64,000 nucleotides of DNA, from assembly GCA_942493235.1 (NCBI GenBank), contig OW818676.1, positions 1,364,001 through 1,428,000 on the forward strand, written 5' to 3'. The notes under the pieces are model-generated. The model saw only the letters and a program-made list of their open reading frames with translations. It had not been told where the DNA came from and did not search any database. Source of the stretch: ENR-C587 sp942493235. Its GTDB lineage: Bacteria > Bacteroidota > Ignavibacteria > Kapaibacteriales > UBA2268. Positions 20,411-30,507 of the stretch are shown here, piece by piece. Each line of letters opens with the position of its first letter. Within the stretch, counting starts at the first letter, position 1. A program made the position numbers and the translations under genes.

Positions 20411-23400
20411 ATGAGCTTAAGAATGAAAGCAATTGCCGGCAATCTATTAATAGTACTTATATGCTTGTTAAGCAGTTTAAGCATTACAGCACAAGATGAT
20501 AAAAAATCAGAGGATGCCTTAATGTATGGTTATCAATTATATACTGAAAAACAAGAGATCAAGTTAGCCGATATTAATACTTTAACCAAAGGATATTTAA
20601 CAAAGAAATTAAATATCAGCTCAAATTTTGTAAATCCATCTTGTGTAGCTAAACTAAAATTTGATGGACAGCTTTTTTTGAAATTAAATTTAGGTGATTA
20701 TTATCAATTTGGTAAAGAAAATAGTTCATTAAGCTCGTTTTGTATTAAGTATAGGGTTACAGTAAAAAGAATTGGTTCTATATCAGAAACTCCCATCATT
20801 AATAATCAAGATATTAGTATCGAGTTAGGAAATAGAAGTGCTAATAATTATAATGTAAAACCTGAAGCAATTGCTACTTATACAAATAACAATTTATTCT
20901 ATTATGATGATGCATTTGGCATACCTACTTTGATTGAGGGATTTCAAATAATCAACATTCAAGTAATCAATTTTGATATAAATGGCACTTCCTACATTGT
21001 TAGTGATAATATTGACTTAACTAACTTAAATCCAATATATAATGAATTTATCAATTCCTTAAAATTTGAATTTTACTTTGATACTGAACTAAAAGTTTTA
21101 CCAATAAATGCCGCAAATCCAAATTTGCCAATATTAGTTGTAAATTACTATAATGATGGTACCCGATACTATGATTATTATACAGTAATGCATTCAACAA
21201 GCAAAGATAATTTGATGCAACCTATTCGATTTGAATGGGAATTGATAAACTCTTGTGCAAATGATATAATACCATATTACCAAGTACAAATATTAAAATT
21301 AGAAAATACAGATCCAACATTGGATAATAATCTCACTTGCAAGGCAATCGTTGATTGGTCTAAGGCACTTAACCTATATACAGGTAAAAATCAAAAATAT
21401 ATAGATGTTCGATTGACTGAAGGAGACGGAATTTACTTATGGAGAGTACGCCCTATTGGTAATTATTATGAGGGTGATATTTCCAATAATTTGAATTATG
21501 GACTTTGGAATGATATGCTTTTGCATACCGGCTCACCTTCTACCGGTATAATTACGCCATATCCACATACCGATGGAAGTATTTATGATAGTAAAAACTC
21601 AGTAGAAAAAAAAGCAAAAATTTATTATTTTAGAGCTTTTGTTGACAGAACAATACCCTATAATGGGAATATTAACTGGGCAAGTTCGAAAATTCTTACC
21701 GAAGATGAATATAAAGGTACAAAAATTTTCGAGGGGATTACCTATTATGATTATTTGATGCGTCCTCGCCAAGCTCAAGCTATTAATAACTCTCAGGATA
21801 TTTCGATAGTTGCTCAAAATTATTATGACCATTTAGGTAGAAATACTATTAGTACACTAGCTTTCCCTCAAAAAGACGATAATAGTAAATATTCTGCTGG
21901 AATGGCTTACAGCAAGCATTATCCAGAAATATATAATGGACTTTATTATAAAAAGGATATATTAAATAGTAACAGTGGGGTTAATTATAATGATTGGCTT
22001 TATCAAATTCCCAGTTCTGATGCTAATTTCAAAGCAAACAGCAGTACCGGATTATTAGGAACATATTATAACGGTACTATGAGCCAATTAAGTACAGATG
22101 CTGTTCCCAAAACCGAAGGTTATCCTTTTGTACGCACTGTATTTGAAGAAGATGGTACAGCAAGGGTGAAAGCACAGGGTAATGCAGGTGAAATGTATCA
22201 TCTATTTAACAATGTAAGAGATAATACAGACCCTGCTCTTAATGACCATTCCAATAGAATATCTTATTCTGCTGTTGCCGATGAAGAAATACTTCAATTA
22301 TTTGCAGATGAAACTCCGGCTACCAATACTTTAAAGAAAGTAGTTGTAACCGATGAAAACAATGTTGAATCTATTAATTATATCAATAAAGAAGGGCAGT
22401 TGATAGCAAGTGCTATTAATCCTAATTCTAATCTAACAGACTTTAACAGTTTAGACCCAACAGAGAAAACAATTTCGGATATTTATAAATATTATATTAC
22501 TGCTTGTAATCCTGTCGGCACAGGTTATAAATACTTTGGCGAGAAAATAATTAATATGCCAAATCAATCTAACCAAGCAACTCTACATTATGACTTTACT
22601 CCTTTGCCTCAGATTGTAAGTACTTGTATTACTAGATCAGGTATTGTTTTTGATTATAAGATAGATCTATTTTTGGGTGGGAAAAACAGTTTATTAAATG
22701 GAATACCTGCAACCATTACCCCTATTACAACATCAAGTGCTATTACCCCTATTAATATACCATTTGTTTTACCAAAAGATGACTATGCTGCTAACAGGAC
22801 ATTGGAAATAACTAATATAGATGTTATTAAAAATGATATAACTTTCAATTTAATAAATAAATTAGATAGCTACTTTAATCCCATAATAACAACTGAATTA
22901 GCAGAATTAGACAGACTAATTCAATTATTAGAATCAAATTCTGATCCTGAAGTAATAGCACAAAACACCGTAAGCAAGTTTTATGAAAATTTTATATTTA
23001 ATAATAACAATTGGATAATCTCAAGCGACAATAGATTTTATGAATGGAAAAATAATTATAATGGATGCCTGGATATTAAAATACCAATATTATTCTGCGA
23101 TGGATATAATATTACTACTACTTTTGAAGACTATTTATATGATAAGATTTTAGAAAGACTAAATGGTAAGACTTTAGTAACATCCACTAATACTAACCCG
23201 TATTCTACAAACACAACAGACTTGACTATTAGTTCAACTACTAATAGTTATAGAGATCCACATTATTATTATTTTAGTCCTAATATATATAATTCAACAA
23301 ATAATAGAAAATTCACATACTATAGTTTTTCCGCCGGAAGATTTAATACATTGATAAATAATATGTTGGCAGATGGATATTCATTACAGCAACTTTCTAA

Positions 23401-26182
23401 AGCATGGATGGCTACTGTAGATTTATTTCTTAATATTGGTATTAAGCAAATAACCACAAATCCTGACCATTATGAAATCAATTATGATTACGATTTATTA
23501 GAATCCTTTCTCTGTAAAGTTGGTAAACTTTACAGAGGTATTTCAAACCATCCTTATGGTTTAGCTCCTACACCTGAATCTTCTACGGATTATGGGAAGG
23601 GGTATTTAGATTATGCTCATCAATATTTTGAATATAATTATTGGTATCCGATGGCGGACTGCAACAATATGCTAAATACCGGTACTGTTCCTCCTTCATT
23701 GGCGAACTCAACTTATACATGGGAAGACGTATATAGCTGTATAAATAATACAAAAACAGATGAGCAAGTTAAAGATTTAATTGACCAATATGATGACCCA
23801 TTTGATACATCGTCTGAACCAACTTTTGATATATTGAAAGATTGTATAGATCCTACTACCAATGAACCACAGATAGATTGTATTAATTCACTTATTGGCA
23901 AGATGGTTACTGATTGCACAGAAGGATGTGATAAAAGGGATTTTAGAGAGCGTGTCGAAGGAATGTATAGAGCTAATTATTACGTTATAGTAGGTGATAA
24001 ATCATATTTAGCTTCCGCTAATGCAACACCTATAATAATTGACCATTGGGAATCGAATACACCTTACTCTAATGCCACATTACCGTATCCATTTGAAGAT
24101 ATTCCACCGAATAAAATTGTTACTATCGCAAGGGTTGATTGCCACGTAGCGGCATTAGTAGATGAATGCAAATCAATGTGTGAAGTTGACCCTTTAACCG
24201 AAACGAATCTTTCTGATTGTTCACCTGAGAGATTAGATATATTATCAACACAAATGAATGAGCTAACTATAGCCAGTAGCTATGATTATAGCCTTACTAT
24301 TAAACAATATGAATTTAATTATTATCCTTATGAAATTGTGTCTCCATATAGCAATTGTTATTCTTTGATGAATGATGAATGGCCTCCGTCAAAAATTATT
24401 GGTAATTCACTTTCTAAAATTCAATATTGTCCAATTACTATTTGTTGGTTACCATATTCAATTCAACCGGACGATCCTCCACATAGAAGCGAATGTAATG
24501 AAGAAACTTTTAGAGAAATAAAATTAGCATTAACTACGCGTATAAACGAAATATATAACCAACAGTACGGCGAAGTAATGACAAAATTAGAAACATTGCT
24601 TGCCGATGTAAAACTAAATCCTAAAAATTACTTTATTGAAAATTATTCAGTTGAGCTGAAAAATGTAGGATATAAACATTTTACATTATACTATTATGAT
24701 AGGTCAGGTAATTTAGTCCAAACTATTCCGCCCAAAGGAGCTAAGCCTACTTCTATGCGTGATCCGGTTGATATGAGAAAATATGATCATCCACCTCATA
24801 CTTATAATTCAACTATGCAATATAATTCTTTAGGACAAATTGTCGAATCAAAAGCTCCTGAAGAGACATCGGCTCAGAAATTTATTTATGATTCAAAAAA
24901 CAGATTAATTATATCGCAAAATGCTAATCAAAGCTCTATTAATACTGCTACATATCTTAAATATGATAAAAAAGGCAGATTAATCGAAGTTGGCGAAATT
25001 GAATTAGCCGGATTAAGTTTGGCTGATCTTAAAACTAATATGGAAGCTGATATTAATTATCCGACTTTAAATAGAAGTGAATATAGTGAATTTTTCTATA
25101 GTAAACCTTATAATTTTAGTAGTAGTAATAATCCATATAGTGCAGAAACTCAAAAAAACATATTGAATAAACTTAGCTATACGGTCAGACATAATCCTGA
25201 GACCGGCTCGGCAAACTATTTTGATGTATATACCATTTACAGCTATGATATTTATGGCAACACTGAATGGGTAATTAGAAGATTGCCGGATTTGAATTAC
25301 TCAATTAGCAATAATGATATTTATTCTAAAATAAGATATGAATATGAAGCTATTAGTGGCAATATTACTTTAGTGGCTTATAATGAAAATAGACCGGATC
25401 AGTTTTATCAAAAATTTGATTATGATAAAGATAATAGAGTTTCAAAAGTTTACTCTTCCAGAGACAAACTTGCTTGGGATAATGATGAGACTTATGAGTT
25501 TTATTTGCTTGGTCCGCTAAAAAGGAAAATTATCGGGCAAGATATAATTACTAAAAATGATTACTATTATACTCTACAGGGTGCACTCAAAGCTGTAAAC
25601 TCTGATAATTTGAATGCAAATTCCGGAGATGGAACTAATATATTAGTTTCTAACGGAAGGCAAGCTAAACCGGCTAAAACTCCGTTCGGCTTTTCTCTTA
25701 ATTATTATAACAATGATTTCTCGAGTTGGATTAGCCCGGGTTTGTTTAGTAGTAGTATCTCGCCATCGTCAGGAAGCTTTTTTAATGGACTTATTAAAAA
25801 ATCAAATTATAGCTATAGCGATAATATTAGGAATACTAAATTAAATCCTATTTTTAATTCCATTACAGAAACAAATACATATAACTATGATATTTTATAT
25901 AGATTAACAAAATCAATTCCGGCTTCGGGCAAATTCGGCTCGGAATTTCAATATGACCCAAATAGCAATCTTCTAAGTTCGATTAGAAAAGATGCAAATA
26001 ACAATCCGAAAGAAACTATTAGCTCTATTCTAAATACTAATGATGATAAACTTTCAAAATCTGTATTAAGCCAAACAAACCAAACTACATATTATCAATA
26101 TGATAATATTGGGAATTTAATTAATTCCAATATTGGCTCTATCGGCACTCCCCGCCTAATCCGATTAACCCTGGTTATTTAA
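20411..26182 (+). CDS. RHS/YD-repeat protein, N-terminal 1923 residues (frameshifted main gene)
   Basis: Signal peptide (residues about 10-28, ending SITAQDD), then a long beta-rich RHS shell. YD-type repeats are visible towards the end: YDHLGRN near 470, YDSKNRL, YDKKGRL, YDKDNRV, YDILYRL and YDNIGNL. The frame ends at 26182 after GTPRLIRLTLVI. Reading one base back, at the C4 run 26150-26153, the next frame continues without a stop through 27993 with proper RHS sequence (NPINPGYLNIEWTYDGKV). One extra C would restore a single protein of about 2527 residues. The gene is preceded by repeat block 2 and carries no T9SS tail, since its natural C-terminus is a toxin tip. How such a protein leaves the cell is unclear. 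Confidence 0.85.
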   Translation: MSLRMKAIAGNLLIVLICLLSSLSITAQDDKKSEDALMYGYQLYTEKQEIKLADINTLTKGYLTKKLNISSNFVNPSCVAKLKFDGQLFLKLNLGDYYQFGKENSSLSSFCIKYRVTVKRIGSISETPIINNQDISIELGNRSANNYNVKPEAIATYTNNNLFYYDDAFGIPTLIEGFQIINIQVINFDINGTSYIVSDNIDLTNLNPIYNEFINSLKFEFYFDTELKVLPINAANPNLPILVVNYYNDGTRYYDYYTVMHSTSKDNLMQPIRFEWELINSCANDIIPYYQVQILKLENTDPTLDNNLTCKAIVDWSKALNLYTGKNQKYIDVRLTEGDGIYLWRVRPIGNYYEGDISNNLNYGLWNDMLLHTGSPSTGIITPYPHTDGSIYDSKNSVEKKAKIYYFRAFVDRTIPYNGNINWASSKILTEDEYKGTKIFEGITYYDYLMRPRQAQAINNSQDISIVAQNYYDHLGRNTISTLAFPQKDDNSKYSAGMAYSKHYPEIYNGLYYKKDILNSNSGVNYNDWLYQIPSSDANFKANSSTGLLGTYYNGTMSQLSTDAVPKTEGYPFVRTVFEEDGTARVKAQGNAGEMYHLFNNVRDNTDPALNDHSNRISYSAVADEEILQLFADETPATNTLKKVVVTDENNVESINYINKEGQLIASAINPNSNLTDFNSLDPTEKTISDIYKYYITACNPVGTGYKYFGEKIINMPNQSNQATLHYDFTPLPQIVSTCITRSGIVFDYKIDLFLGGKNSLLNGIPATITPITTSSAITPINIPFVLPKDDYAANRTLEITNIDVIKNDITFNLINKLDSYFNPIITTELAELDRLIQLLESNSDPEVIAQNTVSKFYENFIFNNNNWIISSDNRFYEWKNNYNGCLDIKIPILFCDGYNITTTFEDYLYDKILERLNGKTLVTSTNTNPYSTNTTDLTISSTTNSYRDPHYYYFSPNIYNSTNNRKFTYYSFSAGRFNTLINNMLADGYSLQQLSKAWMATVDLFLNIGIKQITTNPDHYEINYDYDLLESFLCKVGKLYRGISNHPYGLAPTPESSTDYGKGYLDYAHQYFEYNYWYPMADCNNMLNTGTVPPSLANSTYTWEDVYSCINNTKTDEQVKDLIDQYDDPFDTSSEPTFDILKDCIDPTTNEPQIDCINSLIGKMVTDCTEGCDKRDFRERVEGMYRANYYVIVGDKSYLASANATPIIIDHWESNTPYSNATLPYPFEDIPPNKIVTIARVDCHVAALVDECKSMCEVDPLTETNLSDCSPERLDILSTQMNELTIASSYDYSLTIKQYEFNYYPYEIVSPYSNCYSLMNDEWPPSKIIGNSLSKIQYCPITICWLPYSIQPDDPPHRSECNEETFREIKLALTTRINEIYNQQYGEVMTKLETLLADVKLNPKNYFIENYSVELKNVGYKHFTLYYYDRSGNLVQTIPPKGAKPTSMRDPVDMRKYDHPPHTYNSTMQYNSLGQIVESKAPEETSAQKFIYDSKNRLIISQNANQSSINTATYLKYDKKGRLIEVGEIELAGLSLADLKTNMEADINYPTLNRSEYSEFFYSKPYNFSSSNNPYSAETQKNILNKLSYTVRHNPETGSANYFDVYTIYSYDIYGNTEWVIRRLPDLNYSISNNDIYSKIRYEYEAISGNITLVAYNENRPDQFYQKFDYDKDNRVSKVYSSRDKLAWDNDETYEFYLLGPLKRKIIGQDIITKNDYYYTLQGALKAVNSDNLNANSGDGTNILVSNGRQAKPAKTPFGFSLNYYNNDFSSWISPGLFSSSISPSSGSFFNGLIKKSNYSYSDNIRNTKLNPIFNSITETNTYNYDILYRLTKSIPASGKFGSEFQYDPNSNLLSSIRKDANNNPKETISSILNTNDDKLSKSVLSQTNQTTYYQYDNIGNLINSNIGSIGTPRLIRLTLVI
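26150..26153 (+). other. Frameshift site in the RHS gene (C4 run)
   Basis: In CACTCCCCGCC the reading frame 20411-26182 and the frame of 26155-27993 meet. One added C gives GTPPPNPINPGYL and a continuous protein. It may be a real mutation, a phase-variable tract or a read error. Confidence 0.8.
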
Positions 26183-27993
26183 ATATAGAATGGACTTATG
26201 ACGGCAAAGTTAGAAAAACAGTTTCTAAAATCACTGAACCACCTGCACCATGTGATTTTACATCAGATAATCCTCAATTTACTGTTTTTAATTTATATGA
26301 TGCTGCTGGTAATAAGGTAGCAGTCAGAAATGAAATATCCGGCAATGCTGTAACAGGGGCACCGTCAAAAGCCGGAGCTTATGATTGTGAAGAGTGTGCT
26401 AAAATATTTAATTTGGGATCTACTTATTATATTTATGATTTGAATAATTCTAATGTAGCAATTTACAAATCCAATCTTGATAATTGCGGGCTAACAACAA
26501 CCAATAATCCGGTCAATCTCGATAGATGGTTGATTTATGGTTTACAGGGCAGAATAGGTTCTCAATTGCCCGGTTTAAGTTCAAGTTTTACAAGAGATCT
26601 GCTATATACAAATGCAAAACCAATCCCGCCGACTGGATTATACACCGGTCAACGCCTTCTGGATAATAAAGAATATGAGCTGACTGACCATCTGGGCAAT
26701 GTACGCGTTATTATGTCTGATGTAAAAATACCTACTGATTTAAGCCTAAGCAGACTTGCAGATACTTATAATGCCGATGTACTCAATGTAAATAATTACT
26801 ATCCCTACGGAAAGCCAATAACCGAGCAGAGTTGGACAAAACCTCGATATCTACCGTCCCTCTTCGGTTATAACGGAATGATGAAGGATAACCATATCTC
26901 CGGCGAAGGCAATGCCTACTACACTCTATTCCGCGAGTATGACCCTAACTTGGGCAGATGGTGGAAACGAGATCCAATCTTCCAGCCTTGGCAGAGCCCA
27001 TACTCCGCCTTTGATGCTAATCCCGCTATGTTCACCGATGTGTGGGGATTGAAACCACATTGGGTCCCAAATGAAAATGGAGGTGGAAATTGGACTATCG
27101 ATGAAATTTTAGTTGTAGCAAATAAGGTAATTTTAAGCCCAAAAGAAAGACAAAAAGCCATAAATGAATATAATATAGCTTGTCAAGCTATAACAATACA
27201 AAATACTAAAAATTTTCTCAGAAGTCAAGGATATCAAATTATTGAGAGTAAATCTCCGCCCAAATCCGAAAGTGGATTTTGGGACAGTTTTAATAACGGT
27301 GCTATGGAATCCTTAAATAGTATAGCCAATACAATTGTTGATTGGTACAATCACCCTCATCATTTTGATGAAAGCGTTGTTCAAGGTATAGGAAATATTT
27401 ACAATACTGCTATTGCATTTACATCAGTTGGTACACTACCAATAATGACAATGCAATTGTCAATTGCTTATAATAATTTTAGTTCATTATCAAGATCTGA
27501 AAAGATAAATTTCGTTGCTTATAAACTAGGAAATATCACTGCTGATTTGATAATTCAATTACCTGCAATATTGGGTTCTCTCGGTTCGTCTTTAGGTGCT
27601 GAGGGGCTGTCTATAGGATTTCAAGGTTTAAAGATTACCGGAAAAGATTTAATTAAAAAAGAAGTAGTTGATGTTTCCGATGATGCAGGCTGTATATTTA
27701 ATTATCAAAAGCATCACTTCGCATCAAATAAAAATAATTATTGGACACCACAATTTAAAAAAATTGCAGATGAATTTGGTTTAGAGTTAAATGGAGAATG
27801 GAATATTGAAAGTTTACCGCAAAGAGGCAGACACCCAAATCTATATCATAAGTTTATTTTTGTTGGTATGAAAAGAGCTTCTATTGAAGCAAATGGTAAT
27901 ACTGAAAAGTTCTTAAATTTATTTGAAATTTATATTAAAAATCCGGTTAGAAAGAACCCTTCATTATTAAGAAAATCAGGGTGGACAAAATGA
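26155..27993 (+). CDS. RHS core and AHH-type nuclease toxin tip (C-terminal part of the split RHS gene)
   Basis: Continuation of the RHS gene after the frameshift. The frame is open from 26155; a weak independent start would be TTG 26413. The RHS core runs EYDPNLGRWWKRDP, SAFDANPAMFTDVWGLK (DNA 26890-27054), the equivalent of the DPxGL boundary where RHS proteins cleave themselves. After WGLK comes an unrelated tip of about 310 residues. It ends in an HNH/endonuclease VII-type AHH-like domain: HH at residues 434-435 counted from TTG 26413, then FGLELNGEWNIESLPQ and GRHPNLYHKF, giving the conserved His pattern. It is probably a DNA- or RNA-cutting toxin. The immunity gene overlaps its stop codon. 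Confidence 0.8.
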   Translation, partial: PNPINPGYLNIEWTYDGKVRKTVSKITEPPAPCDFTSDNPQFTVFNLYDAAGNKVAVRNEISGNAVTGAPSKAGAYDCEECAKIFNLGSTYYIYDLNNSNVAIYKSNLDNCGLTTTNNPVNLDRWLIYGLQGRIGSQLPGLSSSFTRDLLYTNAKPIPPTGLYTGQRLLDNKEYELTDHLGNVRVIMSDVKIPTDLSLSRLADTYNADVLNVNNYYPYGKPITEQSWTKPRYLPSLFGYNGMMKDNHISGEGNAYYTLFREYDPNLGRWWKRDPIFQPWQSPYSAFDANPAMFTDVWGLKPHWVPNENGGGNWTIDEILVVANKVILSPKERQKAINEYNIACQAITIQNTKNFLRSQGYQIIESKSPPKSESGFWDSFNNGAMESLNSIANTIVDWYNHPHHFDESVVQGIGNIYNTAIAFTSVGTLPIMTMQLSIAYNNFSSLSRSEKINFVAYKLGNITADLIIQLPAILGSLGSSLGAEGLSIGFQGLKITGKDLIKKEVVDVSDDAGCIFNYQKHHFASNKNNYWTPQFKKIADEFGLELNGEWNIESLPQRGRHPNLYHKFIFVGMKRASIEANGNTEKFLNLFEIYIKNPVRKNPSLLRKSGWTK

Positions 27994-28589
27994 TGAAATA
28001 TTTCTTTTTAAGTTGGAAAAGATATTCCAATGAAACTCCAAGTGCATTTTCTTTGCAAAATGTAAAATCAATGCATGAGCTGATTATAGAATTAGAAGGC
28101 AAACACACTATGCCATTTGATTTTGAAATTAGAAATATTAAGAAGACAAAAAAAGGACTGATTGTAAATGATGAGTTTGACAATATTCAAGCTATTTGGT
28201 TAGATTATTTGCCTAATATATTAGCTTGGCCTATAATGTCATTGAAAATGAAAACAATAATAGATAACCATCTAAATGGTGATGAAGGTATAGATTGGAT
28301 ATCTTGTAATGTTTATCATAAAAACATCTCAAAGATTTATTTTATATTAAGATATAATAAAATATTGGATGTTTTAGATTATAACCGAACCATTTTTGTA
28401 AAGGGCACTGACCATATTATTAAACCATATTTTGAAATTAGCAAAATCAACAAATATCACATATTTAATGAGCCCATAAATAATATTATGGATAAAATAT
28501 CACCTGGAATTTTCATTAGTGATATTTTGAAAAAAGCCTTAAATAAAGAAAAAATAACTGGAGCAAGCTTCGAAAAGATACCTATATAA
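27990..28589 (+). CDS. Probable immunity protein for the AHH tip (Imm11/Imm43-like)
   Basis: 199 residues from ATG 27990, whose ATGA overlaps the toxin stop codon; GTG 27981 is an alternative start 9 bp earlier. The layout (WPIMSLKMKTIID, then YFILRYNKILDVLDYNR, and a C-terminal ISDILKKALNKEKITGASFE) recalls the DUF1629-like Imm11/Imm43 immunity families. Imm11-type genes commonly follow AHH toxins in other bacteria, so family and context agree. It is cytoplasmic, with no signal peptide. The assignment is from memory of family patterns, not a search. Confidence 0.65.
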   Translation: MMKYFFLSWKRYSNETPSAFSLQNVKSMHELIIELEGKHTMPFDFEIRNIKKTKKGLIVNDEFDNIQAIWLDYLPNILAWPIMSLKMKTIIDNHLNGDEGIDWISCNVYHKNISKIYFILRYNKILDVLDYNRTIFVKGTDHIIKPYFEISKINKYHIFNEPINNIMDKISPGIFISDILKKALNKEKITGASFEKIPI

Positions 28590-28629
28590 AAAATATTACT
28601 TGGAGAAATAAATAAATATAATAAAGTTA

Positions 28630-28809
28630 TTTGTTAGAAATTCCCAAGAATTTGTTAAACTGTATTTTGCTGATGATACAGTAACTTGCACTTTGGAGCA
28701 TCCGTTCTTTGTAAATAATAATTGGGTAGCGGCTCGTGAGCTAAAGTAGGGAGATTCTCTCTATACTTATTCCGGTGCTAAATATGCATTTGATAGCATC
28801 TTTACTTGA
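28630..28809 (+). pseudogene. Decayed Hint (intein-like) pretoxin domain, copy 1
   Basis: Translation gives FVKLYFADDTVTCTLEHPFF, then VNNNWVAARELK, a TAG stop at 28747-28749, then GDSLYTYSGAKYAFDSIFT. The LEHPFFV...W..A.EL..GD pattern is the Hint fold that sits between RHS cores and toxins. The stop replaces a glutamine codon (CAG in copy 2). No start codon belongs to it. It is a remnant of a lost tip. Confidence 0.75.
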
Positions 28810-28931
28810 AAAAGCAATAAAAATTACTTTAGAAAATCCTCAATATATTGATGTTAATTTCAGAGGAACAAACCAGTTATATAGAAATCATACTGGTGTT
28901 AGTCCAAGAAGATAAACAAAGGAAAAGATTT

Positions 28932-29285
28932 ATGATAGAAATATTTGAATATGTTTTTTTTAGAATATTTAATACATTAAGAAAAGAATTAAAAAGAACT
29001 CCTGAGATGTCAGCAATTGCATTTTTGTCATGTGCTGAATCCTGTAATGTACTGTCATTATTCAATTTATTTTCAGATATTATACTGACGAAATTTCTTG
29101 CCACATTTTTTATTATACCAATAATGATTTTTAATATGATATATTTTAGAGAAAAGAAAAGAGACCAAATAGACAAAAAATGGGTAGGCAATATACAAGG
29201 GAAGAGGCATTTATTATATGGTTTTCTAATCGTATTATATTTAATATTTTCATTAATAGTATTTTTTATTTCAATGTTTTTCTAA
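28932..29285 (+). CDS. Small membrane protein, possible orphan immunity protein
   Basis: 117 residues from ATG 28932; the frame can be extended to TTG/ATG near 28848, but that part is poor. It has about four hydrophobic segments with charged loops (FREKKRDQIDKKW). Architecture and some positions (IEY or IFEY start, K..PE.S after the first helix, long hydrophobic end) resemble the gene at 32601. It follows the decayed Hint domain, so it probably served, or serves, a toxin tip whose own gene has been lost. Membrane immunity proteins usually go with toxins that attack membranes or envelope. No family name is claimed. Confidence 0.55.
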   Translation: MIEIFEYVFFRIFNTLRKELKRTPEMSAIAFLSCAESCNVLSLFNLFSDIILTKFLATFFIIPIMIFNMIYFREKKRDQIDKKWVGNIQGKRHLLYGFLIVLYLIFSLIVFFISMFF

Positions 29286-29508
29286 TGATGGAAAATATAA
29301 TCTATATCAAATGTCTAAAATCGGAGATTCAATAGTAAAAGATGTTAAAATCTCATATTGCCCCCCACTATGGCTTTACGTTGGGTGCCCCTTAGCCAGA
29401 TGGACTCCACTTTTGAAGTGGAGCAAATCTTAGGATATGTAATTCATTATTTGAAAATACTAAATAATTTAGTAAATTATATTTATTTTCCTGTTCTTTG
29501 AAAACTAA
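29286..29508. other. Remnant sequence between tip cassettes
   Basis: No gene. A hairpin CTCCACTT-TTG-AAGTGGAG lies at 29405-29423, and GTTCTTTGAAAA at 29493-29504 stands just before the next RHS core copy. The same 12 bases precede the third core at 31651-31662. Confidence 0.5.
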
Positions 29509-30504
29509 ACAAACCATATCGCCGGCGAGGGCAATGCCTACTATACTCTCTTCCGCGAGTATGACCCTAACTTAGGCAGGTGGTGGAAACGAGACCCAAT
29601 CTTCCAGCCTTGGCAAAGCCCCTACTCCGCTTTTGATGCTAATCCTATTATGTTTACCGATGTGTGGGGATTGAAACCAACAGGAGAAAAAATTGATGGG
29701 ATACCTGAATTTCAAGCAGAGGGTGAAGTTGCTGTTACTGCTGAAGCATTAGAAGGAACTAGTAAATCTGCTAAGGATTATTTAGGCGATAGAGCATTTT
29801 ATAGCAATGATACCAAACTATTCGATAAAATGCCCTATTATAAACATAACGGTGATTGGGTATCATCTGCAGAATATAGCAATTTACTTGATAAATTAGT
29901 TGTGGGTATGGATAGGGAGAATTACGACCCCATACTTGATGGATTTGATTTAGAAGAACCGGCATCAGATAATTTTTACTCTATGTTAGCAAATAAAGGG
30001 GTAAAAAGATATGGTAAGGCTGGAAATAGACTACCCATTACATTAAGACCAAATCCTTTCTCCAGTGGTGATGCGATTGAAGATAATAGCCAAGATATAG
30101 CTATAATACTAGGTGCCGGAACAGGAATTATAAAAGCTGCAATAAAAAGTATAACGAAATCGTTAATTAAAAATGTTACTAAAGAGGTTGTGGAGAATGG
30201 TAGTAGTAATATCGGTAGTAAGTTAGAATATATCTTTGGCAAAGCAACTGGAAATGATCATAATATTGCACGCTCCAAACAAATGTTGCGACAGTTGGAA
30301 AGTATTGGAATTTATGACAATCAAGCTGGCAGATCCTATTTAACTGAATATCTAAAAAATGTATTTTCTACTGCTGAAAGCGTTTTTCAATCAAATGGAA
30401 GAGTATTAAAAGAGTCATTTCTAATGGGACCTAATGGTGGTCTCAAAATGAAAAGTATTTGGGATGGGAATAATCTAATTACAATTGAATTATTTGGGAG
30501 ATAA
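29509..30504 (+). CDS. Orphan RHS core with unknown C-terminal toxin tip (cassette 2)
   Basis: The frame opens after a TAA at 29506 and has no start codon before the core. It encodes NHIAGEGNAYYTLFREYDP through TDVWGLK, a near copy of the main gene's core (29512-29676). The next 276 residues are unrelated to the main tip. The C-terminal domain (LEYIFGKATGNDHNIARS, MLRQLESIGIYDN, then ESFLMGPNGGLK and a TIELFGR end) looks like a compact toxin domain I have seen at the ends of other polymorphic toxins but cannot name. An internal ATG at 29650 (MFTDVWGLK) could start a 284-residue product. It is probably silent unless recombined into the main gene. The following gene starts 3 bp after the stop. 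Confidence 0.75.
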   Translation, partial: TNHIAGEGNAYYTLFREYDPNLGRWWKRDPIFQPWQSPYSAFDANPIMFTDVWGLKPTGEKIDGIPEFQAEGEVAVTAEALEGTSKSAKDYLGDRAFYSNDTKLFDKMPYYKHNGDWVSSAEYSNLLDKLVVGMDRENYDPILDGFDLEEPASDNFYSMLANKGVKRYGKAGNRLPITLRPNPFSSGDAIEDNSQDIAIILGAGTGIIKAAIKSITKSLIKNVTKEVVENGSSNIGSKLEYIFGKATGNDHNIARSKQMLRQLESIGIYDNQAGRSYLTEYLKNVFSTAESVFQSNGRVLKESFLMGPNGGLKMKSIWDGNNLITIELFGR

Positions 30505-30507
30505 TTA

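Noticed and set aside
28848..28931. N-terminal extension of the membrane protein at 28932
   Set aside because: The extra 28 residues lack a ribosome site and continue from the decayed Hint region; ATG 28932 is the more likely start.
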